Shown: positions 9,523-20,911, numbered from the stretch's first letter. The stretch is 64,000 nucleotides of DNA from Locusta migratoria (GCA_026315105.1 CM048744.1:353959168-354023167); one strand, 5' to 3'. The notes: generated from the sequence alone by a model not told the origin. Numbers and translations: made by a program.

Positions 9523-10125
9523 AATACACATGACTACTAAAAGAAATGCGCTGAACTTCAATTACACGATAAATCAGTCAAACCTTAAGGTCGTAAATAC
9601 TACCAAATACCTAAGAGTTACAGCTACGAACAACTTGGACTTGAGAGAACACACAGAAAATATTGTGGGGAAGGCGAACCAAAGGTTACGTTTCATTGGC
9701 AGAACGCTTCGAAGATGCACCAGCTCCACCAAAGAGACTGCCTACATCACACTTGTGCGTCCTCTCCTGGAGTACTGTTGCCCCTTGTGGGACCCTCACC
9801 AGGTGGAACTGACGGAAGACATTGAGCAGGTTCAGAGAAGTGCAGTTCGTTTTGATTTATCACTTTACAGGAGGAAAAGCGTAACGAAAATGTTGCACAA
9901 TTTAAGGTGGAAATCATTAAAAGAACGACGTTATTCGTAGTGGCGAGGTCTATTTGGGAAATTTCAATCACCGACTTTTACTTCTGAATGTGAAAATATT
10001 TTGCTAGCACTCACCTACATAGGGAGACATGACCATCCCAATAAAATAAGAGAAGTCAGATCGAAAACGGAACGATTTAGGTGTTCTTTCTTCCCGCGCG
10101 CCATTAGAGAACGGGACCGTAGAAA

Positions 10126-10323
10126 AAATGTTCTAATGTTTGTAGAACGTATGGGGCTTAACTACGGGGTTATCAGTCCCTAAGCTTACAAACTACTTAT
10201 GAACTAGCTAAGACTAAGGGCGGCACAAATATCCATGCCCGAGGAGGGATTCGAACCCCCGACCGTAGTGGCCGTGCAGACCGTGACTGAAGCGCCTCAG
10301 TCCTCTCGGCCACCGCGGCCGGT
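10126..10323 (-). mobile_element. tRNA-derived SINE (family 1)
   Basis: Minus strand, complete, with GGGTTCGAATCC-type B box near 10250. Imperfect TSD: GGGACCGTAGA at 10113-10123 and GGGACAGTAGA from 10324. It lies in the 3' end of the Jockey-like LINE. Confidence 0.88.
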
Positions 10324-10423
10324 GGGACAGTAGAGAAAGGTTATGAAAGTGGTTAATGTACTCTCTGCTAGGCACTTAAATGTGATTTGCAGAGTATCTA
10401 TGTAGATGAATAAATGGAAACGT

Positions 10424-11254
10424 CACGCGGATGGGGCGGTTGTTCTCAAACCTAATTGTGTATTACCCCATACGCATTAATCTTCGCCAACATGCCACGG
10501 AAAACTGTAGACGCTACTAAATGTTAAGGAGGATCATGCTCAGCATTTGCAAGAAGAAATCCCGTGTCACTTCCTTTGTTACAACATTCTGAATTTTCCT
10601 GTTGGCTTCTAAAGTGTAGTTCCTGCTTCGCTAAATAACTGCTTATTCTCTGATTGTGCAATTCTGTTTCTATCCTTCGCTGAGAGAAAGGAAAGTCAAT
10701 TCTAGCAGGTCATGCAATAAATTTTTTATGTTAAAAAAGTAGAAAGGTTGATATCTGACTAATCATGTTTCTTCACTAAAGTATTAAGATGATTTAAATC
10801 TCATTACGCTTTCTTATCCAATTAGTTTTCTTTGCACCAAATAACAGGTCCAACAACGGAATCTGTTCGTCACATCATAGCCATAAAGCCAGCCTTATAT
10901 TTCATACAACTCCTTTCGAAAATCACTCTCAAATGCCTTTCCAGTAGACCACATTTTGGCTTTCTACAACTCGATTCTATTAAAGTAGGACATGGTCTTC
11001 CATTACCAATTACTTTTTGGCCCAGTTTTGGTTAGTAACACTGAAAGTGGGTTATTTGCGATGGCCTTTTGATAGCTCCAAATTTAATTGCAAATAACGC
11101 CTTAACCGTCCATCCGAGACGAAAATTGAATAAACGAATTTGTAGAGAGAGGAGAAAATTCTCTGCAACTTTGCTCTGTTACGTTTTTTTTTTTTTTTTT
11201 TTTTTTTTTTTTCATATTTTGTCTTTGTCTATGTAATTCTTTTTAGGTTGCGCC
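10424..11254. other. No recognisable gene; includes a T29 run
   Basis: AT-rich DNA with no protein match I can name. A run of 29 T lies at 11184-11212. It could be the tail of a plus-strand SINE-like element or the reversed A-tail of a minus-strand retrocopy, but no SINE head or ORF is adjacent. Confidence 0.4.
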
Positions 11255-11345
11255 ACTGAATCGATCGGCACCAAATTTTACAGTCGTATTTGTTGGTCGC
11301 CGGCGACCAGAACCCCTCTGGCGGCACAACCGGACACTGTTAGAC

Positions 11346-11376
11346 CTTAGCCTCCAAATAATACATGGAGGCTAAG
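11346..11376. repeat. 31-bp hairpin flanked by 7-bp direct repeats
   Basis: CTTAGCCTCCA (11346-11356) and TGGAGGCTAAG (11366-11376) are perfect inverted repeats around a 9-base loop. GTTAGAC is repeated exactly at 11339-11345 and 11377-11383. A second copy with the same arms and AATAATA loop start is split by a SINE at 23300-23530. It behaves like a minimal TIR element or an excision remnant. Confidence 0.6.
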
Positions 11377-11988
11377 GTTAGACAGCGGCACTATGCCATA
11401 TCTCGGTTAGTTTCTAGGGCGCAGGATCCATTCCTCCCGCGGTCAGAAAAATAGGACTGTATTCTCCCGAGCCTGCAAGGGCGCGGAAAAGGACCGGACT
11501 GAATCCTCCCATAACCTGTTTAAGCAGGTAGTTGGTGGCGGCCCGAGACCAGAGTGTGTGGCCAGACCTTTATGAATAATCCAGGCAAGCAAAGCTAGCT
11601 AGCATATGTTCCAGTGTATGTTCCTACATTGTACAGTAAAGTAAGAGTGAAAATGAAGGCCCAGTTAACTTTCTGACACAGTGAAGGATATGGCACAAGG
11701 TGCGTTGGACATTGTGCAAGACTGGTGCAGAAAACAGGGTCTGGGGGTTAGTCCTAAGAAGACTGTTGTTGTACCATTCACAAGGAAACATATCCAACAC
11801 TCAAGTTGGAATCTAAAGCTTTTCAATGAAGCGCTACCTGTGAAGGGGACAGTGAAATATCTAGGGGTTACCCTAGATGAGAACTGACATGGGTCCCTCA
11901 CATTAGGAGTATTTGCTCGAAGGCAAAAGGTACTTTATTAAGTACCAGGAGAGCTTGTGGCAAAAATTGGGGCCTGAGCTCCAAGGAT

Positions 11989-12726
11989 ATGCACTGGATA
12001 TACACCACAGTGATTAGACCCAGGATCACCTATGGGGCGGTCGTGTGGTGGAAGAAGGTAGAACAGCAGGTTGCTGCTAAGGAGCTTGGTAAGGTGCAGA
12101 GACTAGCCTGCTTAGCCATAACAGGCGGAATTAGCAGCACACCAACTGCTGGGATAGAAACCATGCTGGATATGCCCCCATTACACCTTTGGGTCAAGAT
12201 GGAGGCAGCAGCTGGTGCCTACAGACTCAAAACTGGCAACAACTGGAACTCTTTAGGATATCCAGAATCACACACTAAAATAGTGAGTGAGGTAAATATA
12301 GGAAAGGTTGGGGAAATGCCAGCCGACTATATTATAACCCCATACTGCTTCAACAAGCCTTTCAGTATAACAATTGGAAGTAGGGAGCAGTGGGAGACAA
12401 TAGTTCGACACCGTACAGGGGATATTGTCTGGTTCACTGACGGGTCGAAATCGGACCAAGGCGTTGGGGCTGGGATATACGGGGTGAAGCCAAGACTGGA
12501 GGGCGTCATCTCTCTACGGAAACTGGCCTCAGTATTCCAGGCCGAAATCATTGCCATCAGGGCATGCGTGGAGGAGAATTTGCGTAGGTGCTACAAAGAT
12601 CGTAGCATCTACATCTATTCAAACAGCCAGGCAGACCTGAGCTCACTGGCAGCTCCTGCAACAAGGTCTAAAATTGTTGCAGAATGTCGCAAAGTTCTGG
12701 TGGAGCTGGGGAAAGCAATAGAGTAA
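11989..12726 (+). pseudogene. LINE ORF2: RT thumb and RNase H, first part
   Basis: 245 codons. Residues 1-50 (VIRPRITYGAVVWW) are the conserved region after RT. RNase H begins near residue 145: VWFTDGSK (D151 present), FQAEIIAI (E186 present), and IYIYSNSQAD where the usual SDSQ Asp is Asn212. Loss of that Asp argues against an active RNase H. The frame ends at 12726 and continues in an overlapping frame from 12684, a frameshift. Confidence 0.75.
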
Positions 12727-13187
12727 ACCTATTGTGGATCCCTGGCCACTCGGGGATCAGTGGCAACGAACATGCCGTCAGATTAGCCAGGATGGGGGCA
12801 GAGACTCCATTTATTGGACCGGAACCTGTCCTGACAATCACCAAGGCAATGATCAAATTGGAGCTACGTAACTGGCTCAGAAGACAGCACGAAGAATATT
12901 GGACCAAAGTCCATCAACAAAAACATGGCAAGGTAATGATGCCAAAGCCATGTTTTAAAAGAAGCTCTGCAATCCTGGGCATGAACAGGAGAGAGATTAG
13001 ACTCATGGTTGGATTGTTGACAGGCCATGGGAATTTCAAAAAACACCTACATACAATGGGAATAATAGAAGACGACCCTAAATGTAGGATCTGTGATGAC
13101 GGTGATGAAACTGCATCACATCTAATCTTCGAATGCATTGCATTGCAGAATAAAAGGCACAGAATATTTGGGACAACCCGACCCTAA
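12684..13187 (+). pseudogene. LINE ORF2: RNase H end and CCHC zinc motif
   Basis: 167 codons after a frameshift. NLLWIPGHSGISGNEHAVRL is the RNase H C-terminal motif, with the usual final Asp (NExAD) replaced by Val. GLLTGHGNFKKHLHTMGI and C134-x2-C137...H146-x4-C151 form the C-terminal zinc motif. A TAA at 13187 truncates the end. Compare the copy at 9178-9522, which reads through to GIGWLY. Confidence 0.75.
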
Positions 13188-13375
13188 GAAATTGTGTCTA
13201 ATAAAGAACTGGTAAAGGGACTCCTTGCACTGTTCAGGGGCATTGGTTGGCTTTACTAGATATACAGGGAGCGATATCGCACAACAAACTTAGTTTCGGT
13301 GCGGGCAGTGGCGGGTTGGACCAAGACTGTTTTGGCTTCCCTGGAAAAATCAAATCAAATCAACTTTAGAGTCAG

Positions 13376-13865
13376 AGTAAACGTACAGTAACATCACTTT
13401 GGTTCTTACAATCAAAAGATTACGTTTTACTCGCAATTGATAAATCTGTGCAAAATTTTCAGCAGTTGGTATACAAGTTTATTTGATATAGCGTCGATTT
13501 ATAAACAGAGGACAAGGCAGGCTAATTTTTTTTCCTAAGGAAGAAAAAATTCTGCTTTCAACGGGAGGGCGGGACACGAGTCTTATTGAACTTTATTGAC
13601 TTAACGTGAATAGAAGCAAGTTATGAACATCTGTAGTTTCTAATAAAATCTTATTTAATCGGAAGGTAATAAGTAGAAGAAGGTAACACGAGAAAAAAAA
13701 TTCCATTGATCAACTCCGAAACGTGGAAGAGATATAAGGAAGCACGAGGCTGTTATAAACAAGTACAACGAAAACATTACAACAATGGAGAATGACAGTT
13801 ATATTCGCGTATTTTTTCACAAAAATTTGTTTATTGCTAGTGTACCCGGGTAAAAAGCTTCAAAC
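13376..13865. other. No recognisable feature
   Basis: AT-rich spacer between the LINE tail and a SINE. No ORF, TIR or repeat noted. Confidence 0.5.
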
Positions 13866-13875
13866 GTAAACATTA

Positions 13876-14068
13876 GCCGGCCGCGGTGGCCGCGGGGACT
13901 GAGGCGCTCCACTGCACGGCCACTACGGTCGGGGGTTCGAATCCCTTCTCGGGCATGGATAGTTGTGCCGTCCTTAGTATAAGGTAGTTCGTAAGTAGTT
14001 TGTAAGTTTAGGGACTGATGACCCCGTAGTTAAGTCCCATAAGCTTAACAAACATTTGACATTTTTTA
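13876..14068 (+). mobile_element. tRNA-derived SINE (family 1)
   Basis: Full head and tail with a small deletion in the anticodon-side region (GCTCCACTGCACGG). Perfect 10-bp TSD GTAAACATTA at 13866-13875 and 14069-14078. Confidence 0.92.
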
Positions 14069-14394
14069 GTAAACATTACATAAGACAACAACAACAAAAA
14101 CTCACCAAATTTGTCATCACGAATGATGTTGCAACTTTGGAGGAAACGCTAATAGCAGTAGAGAACTTACGCATGGAGACGAGATATATAATGTCAAAAA
14201 TCAACACTTGTTATGTAATCAACACTGATCATACCGGATGATAGTATGAATCAACGCTGACGACTGGTTGGTATACAAGGATGCGGAGACCTTTTGCGAA
14301 TCTTGCAATTAGCACTGCTTATTGTTTATACTATTGGAAGATTAATTTTTAGCGCCCCATCGAGATCGTCGTCATTAGAGACGGAGCTCACGGT

Positions 14395-14717
14395 AGGATT
14401 GGGTAGATCTCATAACTAATGAGGAGGTACTGAACAGAATTGGGGAGAAAGGAAGTCTTTGTCATATGTTGACAAAAAGAAGGGATAGATTGGTCGGACA
14501 CATTTTAAGACATGAAGGTATCGTGAAATTAGCATTAGAAGGAACCGTGTGGGGTAAAAATCGTAGAGGGAGACCGAGGGACGAATATAGTAAGCAAATT
14601 CAAAAGGATGTAAACTGTCGTTCTTATTCGGAAATGAAGAGGTTTGCACAGAATAGGGTAGCGTGGAGAACTGCATCAAACCAGTCTACGGACTGAAGAC
14701 CATAACAACAACTACTA
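14395..14717 (+). mobile_element. RTE (BovB-like) LINE, 3' end
   Basis: Encodes ITNEEVLNRIGEK, RDRLVGHILRHEGIVKLALE, GRPRDEYSKQIQKDV and ends ASNQSTD, followed by GACTGAAGACCATAACAACAAC. The protein block is the RTE C-terminus and the CAA repeats are the expected short-repeat 3' tail. 5'-truncated near 14395. Confidence 0.85.
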
Positions 14718-14751
14718 AATTTAATCACATATAATACCATTATAATACCAT

Positions 14752-15139
14752 CCACTCCCATGAACCACATACATTGCCGAGGTGGGGTGGCTTGCGTGCC
14801 TCAACGATACAGATAGCCGTGCAACCACAACGGAGGGGTATCTGTGGAGAGGCCAGACAAACGTGTGTTACAGGGGCAACAGTCTGGATGATTGACTGAG
14901 CTGGCCTTGTAACATCAGCTAATGTGCCTTTGTCACACAGTTACTGCGAACGGCTGAAAGCAAGGGGAAACTACAGCCGTTATTTTTCCCGAGGACATGC
15001 AGCTCTACTGTATGAACATGTGATGATGGCATCCTCTCGGGTATGAAGAGGCTTGCTCAGGATAGGGTATTGTGGAGAGCTGCAACAAACCAGTCTCCGG
15101 ACTGAAGACCACATCATCATCATCATCATCATCATCATC
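14752..15139 (+). mobile_element. Internally deleted RTE derivative (5' UTR joined to 3' end)
   Basis: About 280 bp containing GCCGAGGTGGGGTGGCTTGC and ACTACAGCCGTTATTTTTCC, which I recognise as the 5' leader of this RTE family, is joined near 15037 to ATGAAGAGGCTTGCTCAGGA, the last 70 bp of RTE ORF2, then GGACTGAAGACCACATC and a (CAT)n tail. Flanked by ATAATACCAT at 14742-14751 and 15140-15149. All enzymatic domains are missing, so it would depend on an autonomous RTE. Confidence 0.65.
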
Positions 15140-15380
15140 ATAATACCATAGAGTAAGTAAACTAGTAAACTATTGGTTTTGTTAGAAGTGACAAGTAAGG
15201 CCGGAAACGGCTTGGGGCGGGGGTGGGGGCTGGTACCTGCAGGAGGCGCCACTGTGCCAGAATAGTTGGGGAGGATTCAGTGCTGTCCCCTGTTCGCCTA
15301 CCTGCCTTTGGGAGGATTCCGTCCTGCGCCCAGTTTCTATCGGAAGTGAATGTTGTTCAGAGTTTAATATCGAGCAATTT

Positions 15381-15915
15381 TTGTTTGAAATGTTTTTCGA
15401 TATTTTTACTCCGAAATTTGATTTTAGACGAGCGTACGACAGCTTTGACCGCTGCATGCTATGGATATCGCTAAAAGAGCTCGACATTCCACCAAAATAC
15501 ATCCGACTAACAGAAGCATGCTACTCCCAATCAACTTTCCATGTGAAGTTCCGCAACCAAGTATCATCACCATTCGGTATTCAGACTGGACTGCGGCAAG
15601 GAGATTCACTGGCGCCAATACTATTCAACTTGGCCTTGGAAAAGGTGAGCAGCCATACTCTTCGAAACAGAGAAATGGTTATGGTGGGGACAGTCACAAT
15701 CCGGGCATTTGCTGACGATGTTATGATACTTGGCGACACTCAGCAGCAAGTAAGTGCTGATACTTCACGATTCGTCCGCAACGCGAAACAAATAGGATGT
15801 AGCTAACGAGAGTAAAACAAAATATCTCTTAGTCTCACGACATCAAGTTCTTCCTTCCATTATTGTTGACGGGCATGCTTCGAACGAGTGACAGAATTCA
15901 AGTACCTGGGATTAT
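15381..15915 (+). pseudogene. RT fragment of a second LINE family, 5' piece
   Basis: Reads FDFRRAYDSFDRCMLW (motif A), LRQGDSLAPILFNLALEKV (motif B), RAFADDVMILGDTQQQV (motif C, FADD) and, after a stop and frameshift, EFKYLGL. Probably RTE/CR1-group by motif style, distinct from the BovB-like copies here. Coding resumes at about 17515. Confidence 0.65.
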
Positions 15916-17514
15916 AAGATTACCGCCCAATATAAATACTAGTAATTAATAGCATTTGATAATTAAACAGTATGAAGTTCACTGCAAACATTGACCATGC
16001 CAATGCACTAAATGTTACACAATTTTAATCTTATTAATTGTGGTAGCAATGTATGTACGCAGTTGGGTGACAACATTTATAGTTAGGCCAAAGGTAGAAA
16101 TTCTCCACTTTGAGATTTTCTGTGTGCTTGTAGCTGAGAGGAGGCGGCGAGCAGGCCGACGTTGATGGCTTGTTCCAGCTTATGATTTTCCAGGCTAGTT
16201 TCCGGTGAGGGGAGAGAGGGACAATGGCGAGTGCCAAGCGTAGTGCAGTGCACAGCGTGAAATAAAATATTCTAATACTACTTGCATTTGAAGTAATACG
16301 ATGCAGTTAGGAACCTTTAAGGCCCTCATTACAAAATAACCTGTTGACAAAAAAACAATACATTAGCTGATATAGTCACATCTGACGTAATATGTTTAAT
16401 TGACAATGAAAAGCAATAAATTACCAATGAATACAAGACAGTTACACAACTAGCATGACAATGTTTGTTTATAAAAATAATATATTAACTATTTCTCATT
16501 TTATTTTCAATTAATCTTGTGTATTTTACCTTGAAATAGTCAGTTAAATCACTTATCTGTGATATAAGAAATTGCACGATTATAATAAATAGTACAAAGG
16601 ATGTTTATACTAAAATAAAAACGTAAGAAAATATTTGTTTAATGTGTAGTGTAATTATTTTGATTTTAAGTAAAGTTTTAGAAATGTGTTGACTGAGCGC
16701 TGTACGTTGGCAAATCGGTTAGAACAGCTCACATGGGGAAGTTGATGACGTACGGGAAAAAACCCCGGCAGTTGAGCTTTTGGCGCACGCGCATGCACGA
16801 GGGCAGAAAGTGACGAGTCGGGAGCACGTGGGGTAGCTGGCCGGGCGGCGTCGCTCTACTCAGTCGGCATGTGGATCTCCAGGTGGAGGTTATAGATTTG
16901 TGTGTGGCAATCGCCACGTGTGGTTGCTCGTCGTAGACTGCACCAAGTTGAATCGAGTGCCTGTGTATTGAAATATTTAGCCGGTGGAACAAGGTGTGCA
17001 TCGCATTGAATTAAAGTGACTGTGATTTGTTAATGTAACACGTGTCGTCGCATAGGCATGAACATAAACGGTTTTTGAGACAGCCACATGGTGTGAAAAC
17101 AATTTGCGACAAATATTCATTTCGTCTGGGGGCTCACGAGCTATAACTTTAGTTGATAAATGTGTCAACGTACAGACGTATCAGCCACAGGGTTCTAATA
17201 TTGTGAAATAAACAACATAAATTGAACTTTCATGTGTTTTCAAAAATAGTAGTTAGTACACCCTTCTCGCTCATGAACTTGATTTTATTATGAATTTGTT
17301 TTGTTAATCATATGCAGGGAAGGAAAGCTGCGAACGTGTGATATCATCTCCTAGAAAACGAGTCAAACAGTCGCAATCACAGTTCCAGTGTTTTTGCATG
17401 TTTAGGAAATTGGTTCGCAGCTGGTGGTTGTGAGTTTTAAAAATTAATCTTTCCCAATTTTAAACTCTCACCCCGAACTTTACTCTCGCAGGCTCCATAT
17501 AGACCAACAAAAAT
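15916..17514. other. Insert of about 1.6 kb separating two LINE pieces, with an LTR-type primer-site-like motif
   Basis: No ORF recognised. TGGGGGCTC at 17127-17135 equals the first nine bases of a tRNA-Pro primer-binding site, preceded by a GC-rich 16.7-17.0 kb stretch that could be an LTR promoter region. Matching LTR ends and gag were not found, so this is tentative. Confidence 0.25.
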
Positions 17515-18035
17515 GGTGTAACGAAAGAAGTGCAACAAGGAATAACAAACGCTAATCGCAACTTCTTCAGCCTAAACAAACTATTCAGATCCAGGCTAAA
17601 ATCGCAGAAAAAAAACAAGATTCGGTTGTACATAACACTAATACGACCGGTAGTGTTATATGATTGTAAACCTGGGGAACAACTGAAGAAGCCATCTATG
17701 CGTTCGAGAGGAAGATACTTCGAAAAAGATACGGTTCTGTATACAATACCAAAGTAGGTAAATGGGAACGAAGAACAAAAGAAGACCTTTACCAGCGGTC
17801 TGGAAAGCCACACATTGGCCGAATATTGTGACAGAAGAGGCTACAATGGCTTGGTCACAAATTCCGAGCCGATGGATCCCTCCCAAACTGTGTTCTCCGT
17901 TCCCAATCTGCCGAAAGGCGCCGAAAGGGACGACCGAAGACGCGCTGGAACGATCGGGTACTGATACAAGTGGAGCCGACAGCGGTAGAAGATGAGGCCG
18001 GAACCCGACAACATTCGACCGCCGTATGCAATAAA
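17515..18035 (+). pseudogene. RT fragment of the second LINE family, 3' piece
   Basis: Reads VQQGITNANRNFFSLNKLFR, IRLYITLIRPVVLYDCKPGE and, in a shifted frame, RRKGRPKTRWNDRV. These are the post-RT blocks of the ORF whose motifs A-C are at 15381-15806. Frameshifted. The 3' UTR probably runs on to about 18210. Confidence 0.6.
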
Positions 18036-18930
18036 TGTGTCCTGTGTTGAGATTGTGACTGACCGATGTTTTATTTTAATTTTGTTTTTATTTTTGTAAT
18101 GTATACGTTTCTTACAATGTGCAGTCTGGATTCCTCTATAGCTGTGGTTGTACCCTTTTTTATTCTGCTATAGGCCTTAAAGGCCCATGAATGCAATAAA
18201 TGATGACGATCAAGATTTTGACTCTGAAAATTTGTACATATGTATAAAGATATAAATCTTTGAATGGTTATACCTGTCATATTTTTGTGCTGTACGTGAT
18301 TTAAATCAGTTCTGAAGAATGGTTTGAGGTTGCTATTTCATCTAGGAATGAACACTTCACAGGCAAACAGCTTTTTATCAATAAATAAAAACTATATAAA
18401 ACAGCATAATCAATAACCATGATTAATGATTATTGGCGTAGGATTCGTTATGTTTTATCTAAGTTAAATTTTTTTAAAGAGTCTTCCAAAAAGGCAGAAA
18501 AGTGAAAGAAATTACAAATATTAAAAATCCTACTAGCCTCCTTCAGGGCCCATTTTTTCAAATATTTTGGACAAAAATCTATAAAAATATAATCAATAAA
18601 TAATCTTATATTATTATTAAAATGAAAACTAAAGTCAATCGGAAAGGCCGTTCTATCCGGCCGATTCCCTTCAGTTTTGTTTTAAACGAAACGTATTTAT
18701 CCAGATATTTATTAGCAAGTATCAGAATTCATTTAGCTCTCGCCCTGCCTTAATTATAATAAAACGCGATATCCTGTCCTTGCTGTGAATATTTTAAGCG
18801 GTTTGTTTTACGAAATATTTGGTTCTAATTAAGTCACGAAGTTCTTTTTGGTCCAAGACCGCCCAGCCAATCAAGCTCTTTCATTTGCACTTTTAAACAC
18901 TTGCACATTTTGATTCTGAAGAATATTGGG
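18036..18930. other. No recognisable gene
   Basis: AT-rich. The first 170 bp are probably LINE 3' UTR (GCAATAAATGATGACGATC near 18195). The rest is unassigned. Confidence 0.4.
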
Positions 18931-18949
18931 GAGCGAATACTGTTACCTT

Positions 18950-19333
18950 TGCACAGATTTGCCACCGTCTGACGTTACAGTATCCTTCTTTTGTAAACGA
19001 CGGCAATTTCCGTTAGCTTAGCGCATTATATTACGATCAATAAAGCACAGGGTCAAACACTTGTTCGAGTTGGAATCTATTTGCCTGACTCAGTTTTAGG
19101 TATGGACAACTGTATGTTGCCTTATCCCGGGGCAAAACCTTCAAAAATGTATAAGTAGAAATGAAACCTAACGGTCGACGATCAGTTGACATTGTCTGTA
19201 AGGAAGTACCATAAAAACAATAATGTATATACTGTTAAAATCTATAATAAAGTTGATAAATATTTACTTTTACTTATTTTCACTTTACATTACTGACCAC
19301 TAATGGTGCGAAGTAGTCGCACAGATCATCTAG
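18950..19333 (+). mobile_element. Helitron-like helicase relic with 3' hairpin
   Basis: ITINKAQGQTLVRVGIYLPD and, after a frameshift, YGQLYVALSRGKTFKNV are the last conserved motifs of PIF1-type helicases as found in Helitron Rep-Hel proteins. Downstream is a perfect 6-bp stem, GTGCGA-AGTAG-TCGCAC (19306-19322), followed 7 nt later by CTAG (19330-19333). Helitron 3' ends have a hairpin followed by CTRR. The next base is A rather than the expected T. Confidence 0.55.
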
Positions 19334-20159
19334 AATAGCTAAGTAAATATGTAAAAAACATTTATCAAATTATTATACATATATTATTTATTAAATTATA
19401 ATTTTTATATACATTCTGGTCCAAAAAATATCCCCACTATGTATAATGGCCCAATATTTCAATTTCAACGTCATTTTCTAACGGACTTTCATTGGTACAA
19501 GCGTTTTCGTGCAATCCGTTTGTTTCATATGAAGTTAAGACACTCTTCAAGTGGTATTTTTTTATTAAACGCTCAGTTTTGATAGGTTAATTGGAGTAAT
19601 GTGACTGATAGAACAATGTGACAAGATTTATCTTGATAATGGCCGTGTTCACAGTACCAGCTTTCGAGGCACATTCAAATACGGCGCCTAGGAGATATTA
19701 CAATATTTGATCACAAGATTACACGCACATGCCTGAAGTTCACAAAATTCCTGCCATACACCTCTAGTTGTACTTCCGTCTGACTTCTCATCAGTTGTTC
19801 TTAAGTAAGCTGAATTGTAAAAAGAGAAACCAAACAGTGGGTAATGTTTTAAAGAAACAAAATAAGACAGGCTAAATGTGGTCGCAAGAAGTATGGCACT
19901 GAGGCGTCTTGCCAGCCTGAAATTGTGCAGAGCTCTGAAAGCAATGGTGAAACAAGGACGAATATTGAGCTAATAGCAGCAATTTGTAGGGTTGCCAGAT
20001 CTCCGGGCGCCGCCCGGAGTGCCCGGGTTTGGAATGAATTCTCCGGGTCTACGGGCCAATGACTCTTATCTCCGGGCTTGAATGTAACCTTCATCTTAAC
20101 TTTTTTTACGACGCTTTTTAAGTACTTTGCTCATATAGCGACGATCTACATCGAACGTA

Positions 20160-20270
20160 ACGTAACTTAAACTAAGGACGAACACAACATCCATGCCAAC
20201 CTCTGGCAGGAGCAGTGTCGCGCACCGTGGCAAGACGCCTCAGTGCGCTCGGCCATTCCCGGCCGGCTCC
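20160..20270 (-). repeat. Degenerate tRNA-derived SINE
   Basis: Minus strand, with blocks CTTAAACTAAGGACGA, ACATCCATGCC and GCCTCAGTGCGCTCGGCC matching family 1. The B box is destroyed. Lies inside the hAT-like element. Confidence 0.55.
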
Positions 20271-20746
20271 TCTCTAGTAATTATGAATAACTTTATATAA
20301 ATGTCAATTTCTTATTGCAACAAAATGCTACTTTTCTATTCTTCCTCTGAAAACTTTTCGCTGTTGCGTCGGTAGTAATCGGCTAGCGCATTATTAAGCA
20401 AACACTGTTGCGGCAACGTGTCAACTGGCGACGTCTATTATTTGTGTTCGTTCGTTCATTGTTTGTTATCAGTTTACCGGCAATTTTTGGAATACTCGGA
20501 TCGTGTGTGAACAGACAAGCTTACATTAACTCAGATTAGTGAGTAATAACAGTGAAATGAAGAGACGATATCTAAGTTCGTTCTGTGAAGAATGGTTGCA
20601 GGAAGAAAATTATAAAGAGTGGATACAAAAGTTTATTAGGTATTTGGCGCTCTTCTTGGTGACCAGTTTTCGGAGCCTCAAGCGGCAACTCTTGGAAAGC
20701 GCAGCTGTTGATGTGAGCAGCTTTGATGCTGCCGCCACTTATGCTG

Positions 20747-20911
20747 TTCAATTGTTTGTATAGTCTATGGGACTTACAAACTACTTATCAACTAGCTTAT
20801 CCTAAGGACGGCACAAATATCCATGCCCGAGGGGGGATTCGAACCCCCGACCGTAGTGGCCGTGCAGACCGTGACTGGAGCGCCTTAGTCTCCTCGGCCA
20901 CCGCGGCCGGC
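20747..20911 (-). mobile_element. tRNA-derived SINE with internal deletion
   Basis: Minus-strand family 1 SINE. The tail stretch between two ACTTA motifs is missing (GGGACTTACAAACTAC), as expected for a deletion between short direct repeats. Imperfect TSD: CCACTTATGCTG at 20735-20746 and CCACTTCTGCTG at 20912-20923. Confidence 0.85.

Larger units (their letters stand above)
8118..10423 (+). mobile_element. Jockey-like LINE RT region, interrupted by four insertions
   Basis: RT pieces in order: AIPKDWKVTQV before 8178, FQYSRKTIGAIPKITGPFAV-type sequence from 8388, IDSIFLDFRKAFDTVPYKRL (motif A), IRDFLSE at 8715, then VVINGRSSS and TYGVPQGSL (motif B) from 8901, a decayed motif C region (SLRLFVYRLVK where FADD is expected), TLNNEKCEVIHM to 9177, and LRFIGRTLRRC to ERRYS in 9535-9940. 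The 3' end with GTGATTTGCAGAGTATC is near 10390. Inserts are SINEs at 8179-8379, 8716-8888 and 10126-10323 and a LINE fragment at 9178-9522. Other copies of this family are at 29660-30165, 31480-32165 and 50440-51405. Confidence 0.8.
11655..13375 (+). mobile_element. I/LOA/R1-group LINE with RNase H domain, 5'-truncated
   Basis: The 3' half of an ORF2: end of RT (ALDIVQDWCRKQGLGVSPKK, KYLGVTLDEN) interrupted by a stop and frameshift, then RNase H and the C-terminal zinc motif. It ends with a 3' UTR and an AAATCAAATCAAATCAA tail near 13370. The same tail and UTR are in the 9178-9522 copy. A boundary TSD was not resolved. Confidence 0.8.

Noticed and set aside
17127..17135. Firm LTR retrotransposon annotation from a 9-base primer-site match
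   Set aside because: Too short a match without LTR ends or gag/pol. Kept only as a weak finding.
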